This document shows, piece by piece, positions 9,129-18,261 of a DNA stretch of 64,000 bases (position 1 is its first letter; every line of letters starts with the position of its first letter). Under the pieces are notes generated by a model. It was not told the DNA's origin, did no database searches, and saw only the letters and a program-made list of their open reading frames with translations. The DNA comes from Crateriforma conspicua (lineage in GTDB: Bacteria; Planctomycetota; Planctomycetia; Pirellulales; Pirellulaceae): positions 558,001 through 622,000 of the forward strand of contig NZ_CP036319.1 of NCBI RefSeq assembly GCF_007752935.1, written 5' to 3'. The position numbers were made by a program, and so were the translations under genes.

Positions 9129-10598
9129 ATGTCATCCGAATCATCCAGACGCGAAGTCTGGTTCGTCACCGGCAGCCAGCACTTGTATGGCGACGAAGCG
9201 TTGCGGCAAGTCGCCGCCAATGGGCAAAGCGTTGTCGACGGATTGGTCGGCGACGGCCGTCTGCCCGTGTCGTTGGTTTTCAAGCCGATTGTCACCACCC
9301 CCGATGCCATCACCCGATTGTGTCGGGATGCCGATGCGGATCCCCGGTGCATCGGTTTGGTTTGCTGGATGCACACGTTTTCGCCTGCCAAGATGTGGAT
9401 CGCGGGGCTGTCGGGGCTGACCAAGCCGATCGCGCATTTGCACACCCAGTTCAATGCGGAGTTGCCCTGGTCGACCATCGACATGGATTTCATGAACTTG
9501 AACCAGTCGGCGCACGGCGGACGCGAATTCGGTCACATTTGCGCACGATTGAACGTTCCACGCAAAGTCATCGTCGGTCACTGGCAAGATCCCAGCGTCC
9601 AAGAACGATTGGCCATCTGGATGCGAGCCGCCAGTGGACGCGACGAAATGCGAAACCTTCGTGTCGCACGGATCGGCGACAACATGCGTCAAGTCGCGGT
9701 GACCGAAGGCGATAAGGTGGAAGCCCAGCGGGTCTTTGGAACCGAAATCAACGGCTATGGCATTGGCGACTTGGTGGACTGTGTCAATCAAGTCACCGAT
9801 TCCGACGCCGATGCATTGGCGGCCGATTACGAACAAGTCTATCAGTTGGATCCATCGCTTCAGCGTGACCGTCAGCAACGTCAATCCTTACTGGATGCAG
9901 CGAAGCAGGAACTGGGGCTTCGAAGCTTCCTGCAATCCGTCGGTGCGATGGCACTGACCGATACGTTCGAAGACTTGCACGGTTTGCAGCAACTGCCCGG
10001 CTTGGCCATCCAACGTTTGATGGCTGACGGTTATGGATTCGGTGCCGAAGGCGACTGGAAGACCTCCGCCCTGCTGCGGGCGATCAAGGTCATGGCCGAC
10101 GGTTTGGACGGCGGAACGTCGTTCATGGAAGACTACACGTATCACTTCCAAGGCGACGATTCGTTGTGTTTGGGCGCGCACATGCTGGAAATCTGTCCCA
10201 GCATCGCCGCGGATCAACCCCGATGTGAAATTCATCCGCTGGGTATCGGCGGAAAATCCGACCCCGTGCGACTGGTCTTCACCGCACCGGCGGGGCCCGC
10301 GATCAATGTGGCTTTGACCGACATGGGCGATCGTTTTCGGTTGTTGGTCAATGAGGTCGAAACGGTAACACCGCCGCACGATCTGCCGAACCTGCCCGTC
10401 GCCCGGGCTTTGTGGAAGCCTTTGCCCGATTTGCGGACCGCGGCCGCCGCATGGATCTATGCCGGTGGCCCCCACCACACCGTTTTCAGCCAAGCGGTGG
10501 GAAGCGAAATGATCGAGGACTTCGCCGATATGATAGGCGTCGAGTGTCGGTTCATTGATGCCGACACGTCGCTACGAAGTTTCAAACAGACGCTGTAG
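9129..10598 (+). CDS. araA: L-arabinose isomerase
   Basis: A 489-residue enzyme that interconverts L-arabinose and L-ribulose. The four metal/active-site residues line up with the E. coli enzyme: Glu307 (GAEGDWK), Glu334 (FMEDYTY), His351 (HMLEICPS) and His450 (GGPHHTVFS). The N-terminal '[13 protein letters not shown]' is the family hallmark. A purine-rich 'CGGAGAA' upstream serves as ribosome-binding site. This gene fixes the identity of the operon as L-arabinose catabolism. An SSS symporter gene starts 22 bases downstream. Confidence 0.97.
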   Translation: MSSESSRREVWFVTGSQHLYGDEALRQVAANGQSVVDGLVGDGRLPVSLVFKPIVTTPDAITRLCRDADADPRCIGLVCWMHTFSPAKMWIAGLSGLTKPIAHLHTQFNAELPWSTIDMDFMNLNQSAHGGREFGHICARLNVPRKVIVGHWQDPSVQERLAIWMRAASGRDEMRNLRVARIGDNMRQVAVTEGDKVEAQRVFGTEINGYGIGDLVDCVNQVTDSDADALAADYEQVYQLDPSLQRDRQQRQSLLDAAKQELGLRSFLQSVGAMALTDTFEDLHGLQQLPGLAIQRLMADGYGFGAEGDWKTSALLRAIKVMADGLDGGTSFMEDYTYHFQGDDSLCLGAHMLEICPSIAADQPRCEIHPLGIGGKSDPVRLVFTAPAGPAINVALTDMGDRFRLLVNEVETVTPPHDLPNLPVARALWKPLPDLRTAAAAWIYAGGPHHTVFSQAVGSEMIEDFADMIGVECRFIDADTSLRSFKQTL

Positions 10599-10620
10599 GC
10601 AAAGCCGGGAAGTTCAGGTC

Positions 10621-12366
10621 ATGGTGTTCATCGATTGGGTCGTCATTGCGGGTTATTTCGCAATTCTGTTGGGTGTCGCTTGGTGGGTGATCAACAAGGG
10701 CAGCGAAACCGCGGATGACTATTTCCTGGCCGGACGCAACCTCAGTTGGTGGGTCATCGGCGCGTCGATCTTTGCATCCAATATCGGATCGGAACACTTG
10801 GTCGGGCTGGCCGGTTCCGGTGCGACCGACGGCGTTGCGATGGCACACTATGAACTGCACGCTTGGTGTCTATTGGTTTTGGGGTGGGGCCTGATCCCGT
10901 TCTACATGCGTTCGCGCGTGTTCACGATGCCCGAATTCCTGGAACGAAGATTCAATTCGTCCAGCCGCTGGGTGTTGTCACTGATTTCGCTCGTCGCTTA
11001 TGTCGTGACCAAGATCGCGGTGGGCATCTTCGCCGGCGGGATCGTGTTTTCAGTGCTGTTACCCGACATGCGTTTGGGACCGCTGGACAGTTTCTGGATC
11101 GGGTCGATCCTGGTCATCGTTTTGACGGGTGCTTATACGATTCTGGGTGGTCTTCGCGCCGTCGCCTATACCGAAGCACTGCAGACATTGATTCTGATAC
11201 TGGGATCCATCTTGGTCACCATCTATGGATTGGATGCGTTGGGCGGATGGAGTCGCCTTCGTGAAATCTGTGGATCCGAAATGTTCAACCTGTGGAAACC
11301 GATGGTTCCCGCTGGTGTCGAATCGACATGGGAACCGGTCAAAGAACCCGGGCGGATGGCGTGGTATTTCAATGACAACTATCCCTGGCTAAGCATGCTG
11401 TTCTGCGCGCCCGTGATCGGGTTGTGGTACTGGTGTACCGATCAGTACATCGTCCAGCGTGCATTGGGGGCACCGAACGAAACCGAAGCACGACGCGGAT
11501 CGATCTTTGCATCCATGTTGAAGCTGCTGCCGGTATTCATCTTCATCATTCCGGGAATGATCTGTTTCGCGTTGTCGACCACGGGGGCGTCCGTTCCGCT
11601 TCAGGAAGCAATGGTCGACGCCGATGGAAACCTGATCCGCGAAGAGGCCCAGAAAGCCTTCCCCATGTTGGTTGCAACCATCTTGCCGCCCGGTGTGCGT
11701 GGCCTGGTGGTCGCGGGATTGTTGGCAGCATTGATGAGCTCGCTGGCTGGCGTATTCAACGCATCAGCGACACTGTTCACGATGGACTTCTATTCCAAGT
11801 TACATCCAACGGTTTCACAGGGACGCTTGGTCTGGATCGGACGTGTGGCCACCGGTGTCATGGTTTTGATCGGCCTTGCATGGATCCCCGTGATTCAGGG
11901 TGGCCGTGGCTTGTACGACTATTTGCAAGGCGTCCAAGCGTATCTGGCACCACCAATCTTTGTGGTCTTCTTTCTGGGAATCCTATGGAAACGTGCCAAC
12001 GGTGCTGGATGTTTGGCTGCATTGTTGGTTGGTTTCGTGATGGGCTTGGTGCGGCTTGCAATTGACACACCGGTGAAGCTGATCGACGGCTACCAGTATC
12101 AGGAAGGGTCACTGCTTTGGATTCTGAACAATATGTTCTTTCAGTACTACAGCATGCTGATCTTGGCCGTATGTGTCATCGTTATGGTGGCCGTCAGTTT
12201 GGTCACCGCCGCGCCCGACTACGAAAAGATTCAAGGGCTGACGTTTGGCACGCTGACCGACCAAGACAAGGCAGAGTCACGCGCCAGTTGGAACATGATC
12301 GATATCGTCGCGTCGGGGATGGTTTTGGTGGCAATTCTTGCCGCGTACTTGTATTTCCAAGGTTAG
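10621..12366 (+). CDS. Sodium/solute symporter (SSS family), probable sugar importer 1
   Basis: A 581-residue SGLT-like protein starting at ATG 10621, with about 14 membrane segments. 'DDYFLAGRNLSWWVIGASIFASNIGSEHLVGLAGSGA' is the SSS signature of sugar (SGLT/VPSG) members. A hydrophilic stretch around residues 330-350 includes 'MVDADGNLIREEAQKAFP'. It should couple sodium entry to sugar uptake across the inner membrane. Placement right after araA points to L-arabinose or an arabinose-containing product as substrate. It is followed by a second, related symporter. Confidence 0.9.
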   Translation: MVFIDWVVIAGYFAILLGVAWWVINKGSETADDYFLAGRNLSWWVIGASIFASNIGSEHLVGLAGSGATDGVAMAHYELHAWCLLVLGWGLIPFYMRSRVFTMPEFLERRFNSSSRWVLSLISLVAYVVTKIAVGIFAGGIVFSVLLPDMRLGPLDSFWIGSILVIVLTGAYTILGGLRAVAYTEALQTLILILGSILVTIYGLDALGGWSRLREICGSEMFNLWKPMVPAGVESTWEPVKEPGRMAWYFNDNYPWLSMLFCAPVIGLWYWCTDQYIVQRALGAPNETEARRGSIFASMLKLLPVFIFIIPGMICFALSTTGASVPLQEAMVDADGNLIREEAQKAFPMLVATILPPGVRGLVVAGLLAALMSSLAGVFNASATLFTMDFYSKLHPTVSQGRLVWIGRVATGVMVLIGLAWIPVIQGGRGLYDYLQGVQAYLAPPIFVVFFLGILWKRANGAGCLAALLVGFVMGLVRLAIDTPVKLIDGYQYQEGSLLWILNNMFFQYYSMLILAVCVIVMVAVSLVTAAPDYEKIQGLTFGTLTDQDKAESRASWNMIDIVASGMVLVAILAAYLYFQG

Positions 12367-12372
12367 GGTGCC

Positions 12373-14211
12373 GTGAACGCCATCGACGTTGCGGTACCGA
12401 ACGAAAGCATTTTCATGACGCTCGTTCTCAGTACCGGTCCGATCGAACAGATTGATTTTCAACTGTCGACTTTGGACTACGTCGCGTTCTTTGGCTATTT
12501 CCTTGGTTTGTGCCTGATCGGCTTCTTTGCCGGCCGAAAGCAGGGGGAAACGTCCGCCGACTATTTCTTGGCGGGACGTTCCCTGCCCTGGTACGTCGTG
12601 GGTGCATCGTACATCGCAGCCAATATTTCCACCGAGCATTTCATCGGCCTGATCGGTGCGGCGGTGATTTATGGCATTTGTGTGGCTACCGGTGAATGGA
12701 GCACCGTGATCGCGTTCACGTTCTTGATTTGGCTGTTCATCCCTTATCTGCTGACATCCAAAGTTTATACCGCCCCGGAATTTCTGGAGAAGCGATTCAA
12801 CAAGCAGATGCGGTTCATCTTTGCCGCGGTCACGTTGCTGGTGAACATTGTCGCCTTCATGGGCCCCGTGATTTACGGCGGTGCTCTGGTTTTGGTGGAA
12901 TTGTTCGGGTTCGACAAAGTCACCGCGGTGATCGTGATCGGAATTGCGTCAGGGGTCTGGGCGATCTGGGGTGGGTTGCGATCGGTCGCCTTGATGGATC
13001 TTTTGACCATCACCGTGATGGTGTTGGGCGGGCTGAGCGTCACCTTTCTTGGCCTATCGCATTTGGGGGATGGCCAGGGCGTTCTTGCCGGAGCCCGCAA
13101 GATGATTGAGGTCAACGCGGGCAATGTGCCCTGGGCTCATCAATGGATTCAAGACGCCACCCCGAACATTCTGCAGGGGGCGGACGCGGACACCACCTAC
13201 GATCGGCTGTTGGTATTGCAACCGCTCAACCACTATTCCAACCCCTGGACCCACTGGGTGTTCAGCTTCTTTTACATCGGGCTCTGGTACACCGTGATCA
13301 ACCAGCACATGATCCAAAAGGTGCTGGCGGCAAAGGATATGTATCACGCCCGTATGGGAATGGTGTTTGCAAGTTATCTGAAGCTGTTGCTGCCGTTCAT
13401 CGTCGTGATTCCGGGGCTGATCTTTTTCGCAATGAAGCCGGATTTTTTGCAGGAAGGTTCGTTCGGAGACCAAAGTGACGCGGCTAACGCGACCTACATC
13501 TTGATGATCAAGCAATTAGTGCCAACGTTTTTGACCGGCGTTTTATTGGCTGCTCTGTTCGGCGCCATTCAGTCGACGGTCTGTTCGGTCTTGAATTCGA
13601 CATCGACGATTTTCACGCTCGATTTTTACAAGATGTTCTTCCGCAAGGATGCGACTGAACGCGAAGAAGTCATCGTCGGACGGGTCGCGGGCGCCGTGAT
13701 CCTGGGGATCTCGATCATCGTCGGTATTTTGCTGGCGACGGTGACGAAGGTGAACCTATTCATTTGGATTCAGGCGTTGTACGTGTTTTTCGCGCCTCCG
13801 TTTTCGGCAACGTTTCTTTTGGGGTCGCTTTGGCGGCGGGTCAGCGGCACGGATGCTCTGATCGCCAGCATTTGCACATTCCTATTTGCGTTGGTGTTGA
13901 AGTTGTTGGAGTTTAAGGATTCGTTGTTGGGGTGGGCCCATCTTCCGGATTGGGTGGCCCTGCCATCGTGGATGATTCCCTTTGCCAATCAAGGCATGAT
14001 TTGTTGGGCGTTTTGCATGATCCTGTGTGCGGCGCTCGCGTTGGTGACTCCGAATCCCGACAACATCGATGATGATCTAACATTTCGATGGAAAAATCTG
14101 AAACTGAGTGGTGGTTTAGGTGGTCACTGGTATTCCAGTGTCACGCTTTGGTGGGCCGTCTGTGTCGTGTTGATGATTGGCCTGGTCTTGACCTTTAGCA
14201 TCGTCCTGTAG
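12373..14211 (+). CDS. Sodium/solute symporter (SSS family), probable sugar importer 2
   Basis: A 612-residue paralogue of the preceding gene, with 'SADYFLAGRSLPWYVVGASYIAANISTEHFIGLIGAAV' as the SSS signature and about 14 membrane helices. It is listed from the GTG 6 bases after the previous stop; an ATG at 12415 would give 598 residues and is also possible. The two symporters clearly differ in sequence, which suggests different substrates (for example arabinose and a second monosaccharide or disaccharide released by the GH27 enzymes). From about here to 21 kb the genes seem to use fewer G/C-ending codons than araBDA; this is an impression by eye and was not calculated. Confidence 0.88.
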   Translation: MNAIDVAVPNESIFMTLVLSTGPIEQIDFQLSTLDYVAFFGYFLGLCLIGFFAGRKQGETSADYFLAGRSLPWYVVGASYIAANISTEHFIGLIGAAVIYGICVATGEWSTVIAFTFLIWLFIPYLLTSKVYTAPEFLEKRFNKQMRFIFAAVTLLVNIVAFMGPVIYGGALVLVELFGFDKVTAVIVIGIASGVWAIWGGLRSVALMDLLTITVMVLGGLSVTFLGLSHLGDGQGVLAGARKMIEVNAGNVPWAHQWIQDATPNILQGADADTTYDRLLVLQPLNHYSNPWTHWVFSFFYIGLWYTVINQHMIQKVLAAKDMYHARMGMVFASYLKLLLPFIVVIPGLIFFAMKPDFLQEGSFGDQSDAANATYILMIKQLVPTFLTGVLLAALFGAIQSTVCSVLNSTSTIFTLDFYKMFFRKDATEREEVIVGRVAGAVILGISIIVGILLATVTKVNLFIWIQALYVFFAPPFSATFLLGSLWRRVSGTDALIASICTFLFALVLKLLEFKDSLLGWAHLPDWVALPSWMIPFANQGMICWAFCMILCAALALVTPNPDNIDDDLTFRWKNLKLSGGLGGHWYSSVTLWWAVCVVLMIGLVLTFSIVL

Positions 14212-14244
14212 CGGGCGATCGCTTTGATCTTGGAAAGAAGTCTG

Positions 14245-15549
14245 TTGAATATCTCTGAAAATGCGCCCACACCTCCCATGGGCTGGAATAGTTGGGACTG
14301 CTTCGGCGTCAGCGTGACCGAAGATGACATCAAAGCCAACGCGGATTATGTTGCAAAGCATCTCAAGCAATATGGCTGGGAATACATCGTCGTGGATTTG
14401 TGTTGGTTTGCGCCTGATGCGAACACCGACAACTACAAAAAATTTGGTCTTCATCAGTTGACCGATGAATACGGTCGCCTGATCCCCGACCCGGTGAAAT
14501 TCCCGTCGTCGGCGGGTGGTGCCGGTTTCAAACCGTTGGCCGACTACGTCCACGACCTGGGGCTGAAGTTCGGGATTCACATCATGCGCGGGATTCCATG
14601 GCAGGCGGCAGAAAACGATCTGCCGATCAAGGGATGTGATGCCACGGCTGGACAGATTGCACAGCCCGTCGATGTGTGTCTGTGGTATGCCAATATGTAT
14701 GGGGTGAATCTGACCCGCGACGGGGGGCAGCACTATTATGATTCACTGGCGGAGCTTTACGCTTCCTGGGACGTCGACCTGATCAAAGCGGATGACATGA
14801 ATTCCTGGGACGGTGAAGGGAATCATGAGCCTTATCACACGGATGAGATTGAAGCTTTGGCCAAAGCCATCGACAAGGCAGGACGTCCTGTCACGTTGAG
14901 TCTTTCGCCGGGTGCCGCCCGTGTGTGCAACGCGGCTCATTTGCGGCGGCACGCCAATATGTGGCGGATATCATTCGACTTTTGGGATGAATGGGAATCG
15001 TTGCAGAAGCAGTTTGATCGATGCGCTTTGTGGGCACCCTACATTAAGCAAGGGCACTGGCCGGATGCGGATATGCTGCCGCTGGGGCGGATCGGGATTC
15101 GTGGAGAAGTCGGTGACGCCAGGTTCACGAATTTTTCCGAGCCGGAGCAGTTCACGTTGATGACGCTTTGGTGCATCTTCCGGTCACCCTTGATGTTTGG
15201 CGGGCATCTTCCCGAATCGGATGAATTGTCATTGCGGCTGATCACCAACCCGGAAGTGATTGCCGTCAATCAAGCCAGTTCGAACAATCGTCAAGTGTCG
15301 CGTGATGAGACTTCGGTGGTGTGGATGGCCGAGTGTTTGAAAAGCGGCGACCCTTACGTAGCGGTGTTCAACGTGTCCGATACGGATGCTGAGATCGAGG
15401 TCGACCTGTCATCGCTGAGACTGTCCGGAAACTGGACGGTGCGAGATCTGTGGAAACGTCATTCGCTTGGTGATGTGTCGCAGAATTTGGTTGCCAGTGT
15501 CCAGGGACATGGTGCCGCAATGTATCGATTGTCACCGGTTGCCTCGTAG
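14245..15549 (+). CDS. GH27-family glycosidase without signal peptide; pocket suggests beta-L-arabinopyranosidase
   Basis: A 434-residue clan GH-D (beta/alpha)8 barrel enzyme plus a C-terminal beta domain. It starts 'PPMGWNSWDCFG', the GH27 opening. The likely nucleophile is Asp183 (LIKADDMNS) and the acid/base is Asp245 (MWRISFDFWDEW). In alpha-galactosidases the sugar pocket has a conserved Asp-Asp pair (IDDCW); here it reads VDLCW, with Leu52 in place of the second Asp. A change at this pair distinguishes GH27 beta-L-arabinopyranosidases, which do not need to hold the C6 hydroxyl. With araBDA next door, arabinopyranosidase is a reasonable inference; alpha-galactosidase cannot be excluded. 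No signal peptide, so it probably acts in the cytoplasm. The start is TTG 14245 preceded by GGAAAGAAG; TTG 14224 is an alternative. Confidence 0.85.
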   Translation: MNISENAPTPPMGWNSWDCFGVSVTEDDIKANADYVAKHLKQYGWEYIVVDLCWFAPDANTDNYKKFGLHQLTDEYGRLIPDPVKFPSSAGGAGFKPLADYVHDLGLKFGIHIMRGIPWQAAENDLPIKGCDATAGQIAQPVDVCLWYANMYGVNLTRDGGQHYYDSLAELYASWDVDLIKADDMNSWDGEGNHEPYHTDEIEALAKAIDKAGRPVTLSLSPGAARVCNAAHLRRHANMWRISFDFWDEWESLQKQFDRCALWAPYIKQGHWPDADMLPLGRIGIRGEVGDARFTNFSEPEQFTLMTLWCIFRSPLMFGGHLPESDELSLRLITNPEVIAVNQASSNNRQVSRDETSVVWMAECLKSGDPYVAVFNVSDTDAEIEVDLSSLRLSGNWTVRDLWKRHSLGDVSQNLVASVQGHGAAMYRLSPVAS

Positions 15550-15643
15550 TGTCAGTGACTTTTTTCGCCAAGAGCCCGGCGGATCGTCAAAGTTTGGGTT
15601 CACTTTCGCTCTTCTTCGTCCCGGTCAGTATCGGTGTTCGTCC

Positions 15644-18259
15644 ATGAATCGTCGTCTGCAGAATGCCTCGTTGTCGTTATCGATTCTCGTTCTGATGGGA
15701 TCGGTTGTCTCGTTCGCTCAAGATCCTGTTGCCCAACGCCCGCCGATGGGCTGGAACAGTTTTGATGCGTACGATTCGACCATCAATGAGCAACAGTTTC
15801 GCGATACTGTTGACTTCATGGCGGAACATCTGAAGCCGCATGGTTGGCAGTACGCGGTTGTCGACTACATCTGGTTCAATCCGCATCCGGGTGATCACAA
15901 CAATCCACAGCGCCGTTTCGGGCAATCCGACTTGCGGCTGGATCCAGATGGACGCCCCGTCGATCGACTGACATTGGATGAATTCGGCAGACCCCAGCCC
16001 GCAGTGAATCGGTTCCCGTCGTCCGCGGCCGGTGCTGGATTCAAGCCGCTGGCAGACTATGTGCACTCCAAAGGATTGAAGTTTGGGATCCACATCATGC
16101 GTGGGATCCCCAGGCAGGCATACTACGACGATCTGCCGATTCAGGGTTCGGAGCAAACCGCAAGTGCGATCGCAGAACCTTGGGACGTGTGTCCGTGGAA
16201 CAACAACATGTTGGGTGTGGATGCGACGAAGCCTGGTGCCCAAGCCTATTACGATTCGCTGTTCCGGCAGTACGCGCAGTGGGGTGTTGATTTCGTCAAA
16301 GCCGATGACGTGATTCACTATCCCTATCACGCCGCGGAGATCGAGATGATGCGTACAGCGATCGATCGCTGTGGACGTCCGATGGTTTTGAGCTTGTCGC
16401 CAGGTGACGCACCGTTGTCACAAGCCAAGCATTTGGTGGCCAACGCCAACATGTGGCGAGTGTCGGGGGACCTGTGGGACGAATGGCCATCGATCAAGCG
16501 GAATTTTCAATTGCTTGAAGCTTGGTCGCCGTTCATCGGACCCGGGCATTGGCCCGACGCCGACATGTTACCGATCGGACACCTTTCGCTTGGCGGTCGG
16601 CCGCACGGGCCCGATCGCATGTCGATGCTAACGGACGATGAACAAGTCACGATGATGAATCTGTGGTGCATCGCGAAATCGCCACTGATGATTGGTGCCG
16701 ATCTGTTGACATCACCGCCTGAAACGATGGCGTTGCTGCAAAACCGTGCAGTGCTGGCCGTCAATCAAACCAGTCAGCAGAATCAGCAGGTTTATCGCAG
16801 TGATGATGCTGCCTGTTGGGTGGCGATGGATCCAAAATCAAAGGATCGATTTGTCGCTTTGTTCAATCTGTCGGATCAGATTCGCGACGTGGCTGTCCGG
16901 TTCGAAGACATCGGATTGCGCGGTCGTTTCAAGACGACTGATCTTTGGACCGGTGGCACGCAGCAGAACGTCACCGGTCAAATTAACCGACGCTTGCGTC
17001 CGCACGCATCGGCCATGCTTCGCTTGGCCCCAGAAAGTGACGTGGTGGTCCAACCTGTATTGTTACCGCCGCCTGCGGGACCGGTCGCCGGGCCGAACGC
17101 TTCGGTTTCCGATTCATTGAATCGTCGGATCAAGACTCGTTCCTATCCGTCGGTGTTCCAAGCCTGGAATCCGATTGATATGCCATCCCGGTATCCGACC
17201 GACACGTTGGAAGGGCGTCTAATTGCGGCCGCCAAGCACGATGTGATTTGGGAAGAACCGGTCAGTCAACTTGGTTATGGAGTCCAGCTTGCCTTGGGGG
17301 CAATTTGGGACGGGCAGCACGCCGGTTTGGCCGAAGGCTTTACGGCACAGTCTCGAAAGCGGGCGTTAGAAAATCGAGCCAAGATGCTACAGAAGAACCC
17401 GGACATGGTCTTTCTGATGGAAGTGCGATGGCGCGACGCTCCGGGCAGCTATCTCCCCGAAGACAGTAGTTTTTGGAAGCGAAATCCTGACGGGACGCGA
17501 GAGGCCGGTTGGGATGGCGGTCCAGAGCCCTATTACATGCTGGACTACCAGAATCGAAAGTTTCAATCCAATATCGCTCGACAATGCAAAGCCTGTATCG
17601 AATCCGGCGTGTATGACGGAATCATGTTGGATTGGAGCGGGCAAATCGACATTGTTCGATTGGTGCGTGAAGCAATCGGCGATGACGGCGTGATCATCGT
17701 CAATATTCATGATGATATCGAAGACGGGCGACGATACGGAAAGCTTATCAATGGTTCGTTCATGGAATGCAATCCCGCCGGACCGGGAACCGGAGGGGCG
17801 AGTTTCAGAACGACTTGGGCCAAGCTTCGGGATGGGCTGGAGTTTTTTGAACGTGAATTGCGTTCGCCTCAACTGAATTGCTTGGAGGTATGGGGGGACC
17901 GCGGCGATCTGCGACGAATGCGGGCGACCACAACGCTGGGGCTGACGTTGTCCAACGGCAGCGTTTTGTTTGCGGATCCGAATCCACTGAAGACGCCCGA
18001 CCACCTTCACGATTGGTATGACTTCTGGGATGTGCCGCTGGGGCGTCCCCGCGGCGTCGGCCAGGAGAAGCCCGATGGATCGGTTTGGCGACCATTCGAA
18101 GGCGGCGTGGTGGTCTACAACCCTTGGCAAAACGGCACCGTCGACGTCCAGTTCGACTCGCCCCACCGTCGGGTCTCTGATCAATCCGTTGCGACCACGT
18201 TCCAGTTAGCGGATGCGGATGGTGAGATCTTTGTTCCGGTTGAATCGGAGGTTAGGTAG
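15644..18259 (+). CDS. Secreted GH27-like glycosidase fused to a GHL15-like domain
   Basis: An 871-residue protein starting at ATG 15644 with a signal peptide (about residues 1-27, ending VVSFAQ). Residues about 30-450 are a GH27 domain similar to the previous gene's product: 'PPMGWNSFDAYD', candidate nucleophile Asp221 (FVKADDV) and acid/base Asp276 (MWRVSGDLWDEW). The pocket pair is VDYIW, with Tyr75 replacing the second Asp of alpha-galactosidases. Residues about 500-840 match the putative glycosyl hydrolase family GHL15 ('VYDGIMLDWSGQ', 'VIIVNIHDDIEDGRRYGKLINGSFMECN'). It probably trims or cleaves a polysaccharide outside the cytoplasm. Combining the two domains is unusual, and the role of the second is unknown. 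Confidence 0.82.
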   Translation: MNRRLQNASLSLSILVLMGSVVSFAQDPVAQRPPMGWNSFDAYDSTINEQQFRDTVDFMAEHLKPHGWQYAVVDYIWFNPHPGDHNNPQRRFGQSDLRLDPDGRPVDRLTLDEFGRPQPAVNRFPSSAAGAGFKPLADYVHSKGLKFGIHIMRGIPRQAYYDDLPIQGSEQTASAIAEPWDVCPWNNNMLGVDATKPGAQAYYDSLFRQYAQWGVDFVKADDVIHYPYHAAEIEMMRTAIDRCGRPMVLSLSPGDAPLSQAKHLVANANMWRVSGDLWDEWPSIKRNFQLLEAWSPFIGPGHWPDADMLPIGHLSLGGRPHGPDRMSMLTDDEQVTMMNLWCIAKSPLMIGADLLTSPPETMALLQNRAVLAVNQTSQQNQQVYRSDDAACWVAMDPKSKDRFVALFNLSDQIRDVAVRFEDIGLRGRFKTTDLWTGGTQQNVTGQINRRLRPHASAMLRLAPESDVVVQPVLLPPPAGPVAGPNASVSDSLNRRIKTRSYPSVFQAWNPIDMPSRYPTDTLEGRLIAAAKHDVIWEEPVSQLGYGVQLALGAIWDGQHAGLAEGFTAQSRKRALENRAKMLQKNPDMVFLMEVRWRDAPGSYLPEDSSFWKRNPDGTREAGWDGGPEPYYMLDYQNRKFQSNIARQCKACIESGVYDGIMLDWSGQIDIVRLVREAIGDDGVIIVNIHDDIEDGRRYGKLINGSFMECNPAGPGTGGASFRTTWAKLRDGLEFFERELRSPQLNCLEVWGDRGDLRRMRATTTLGLTLSNGSVLFADPNPLKTPDHLHDWYDFWDVPLGRPRGVGQEKPDGSVWRPFEGGVVVYNPWQNGTVDVQFDSPHRRVSDQSVATTFQLADADGEIFVPVESEVR

Positions 18260-18261
18260 CG

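Noticed and set aside
14245-15549. Plain alpha-galactosidase annotation
   Set aside because: The pocket Asp-Asp pair is not conserved and the context is arabinose, so the specific name is not justified.
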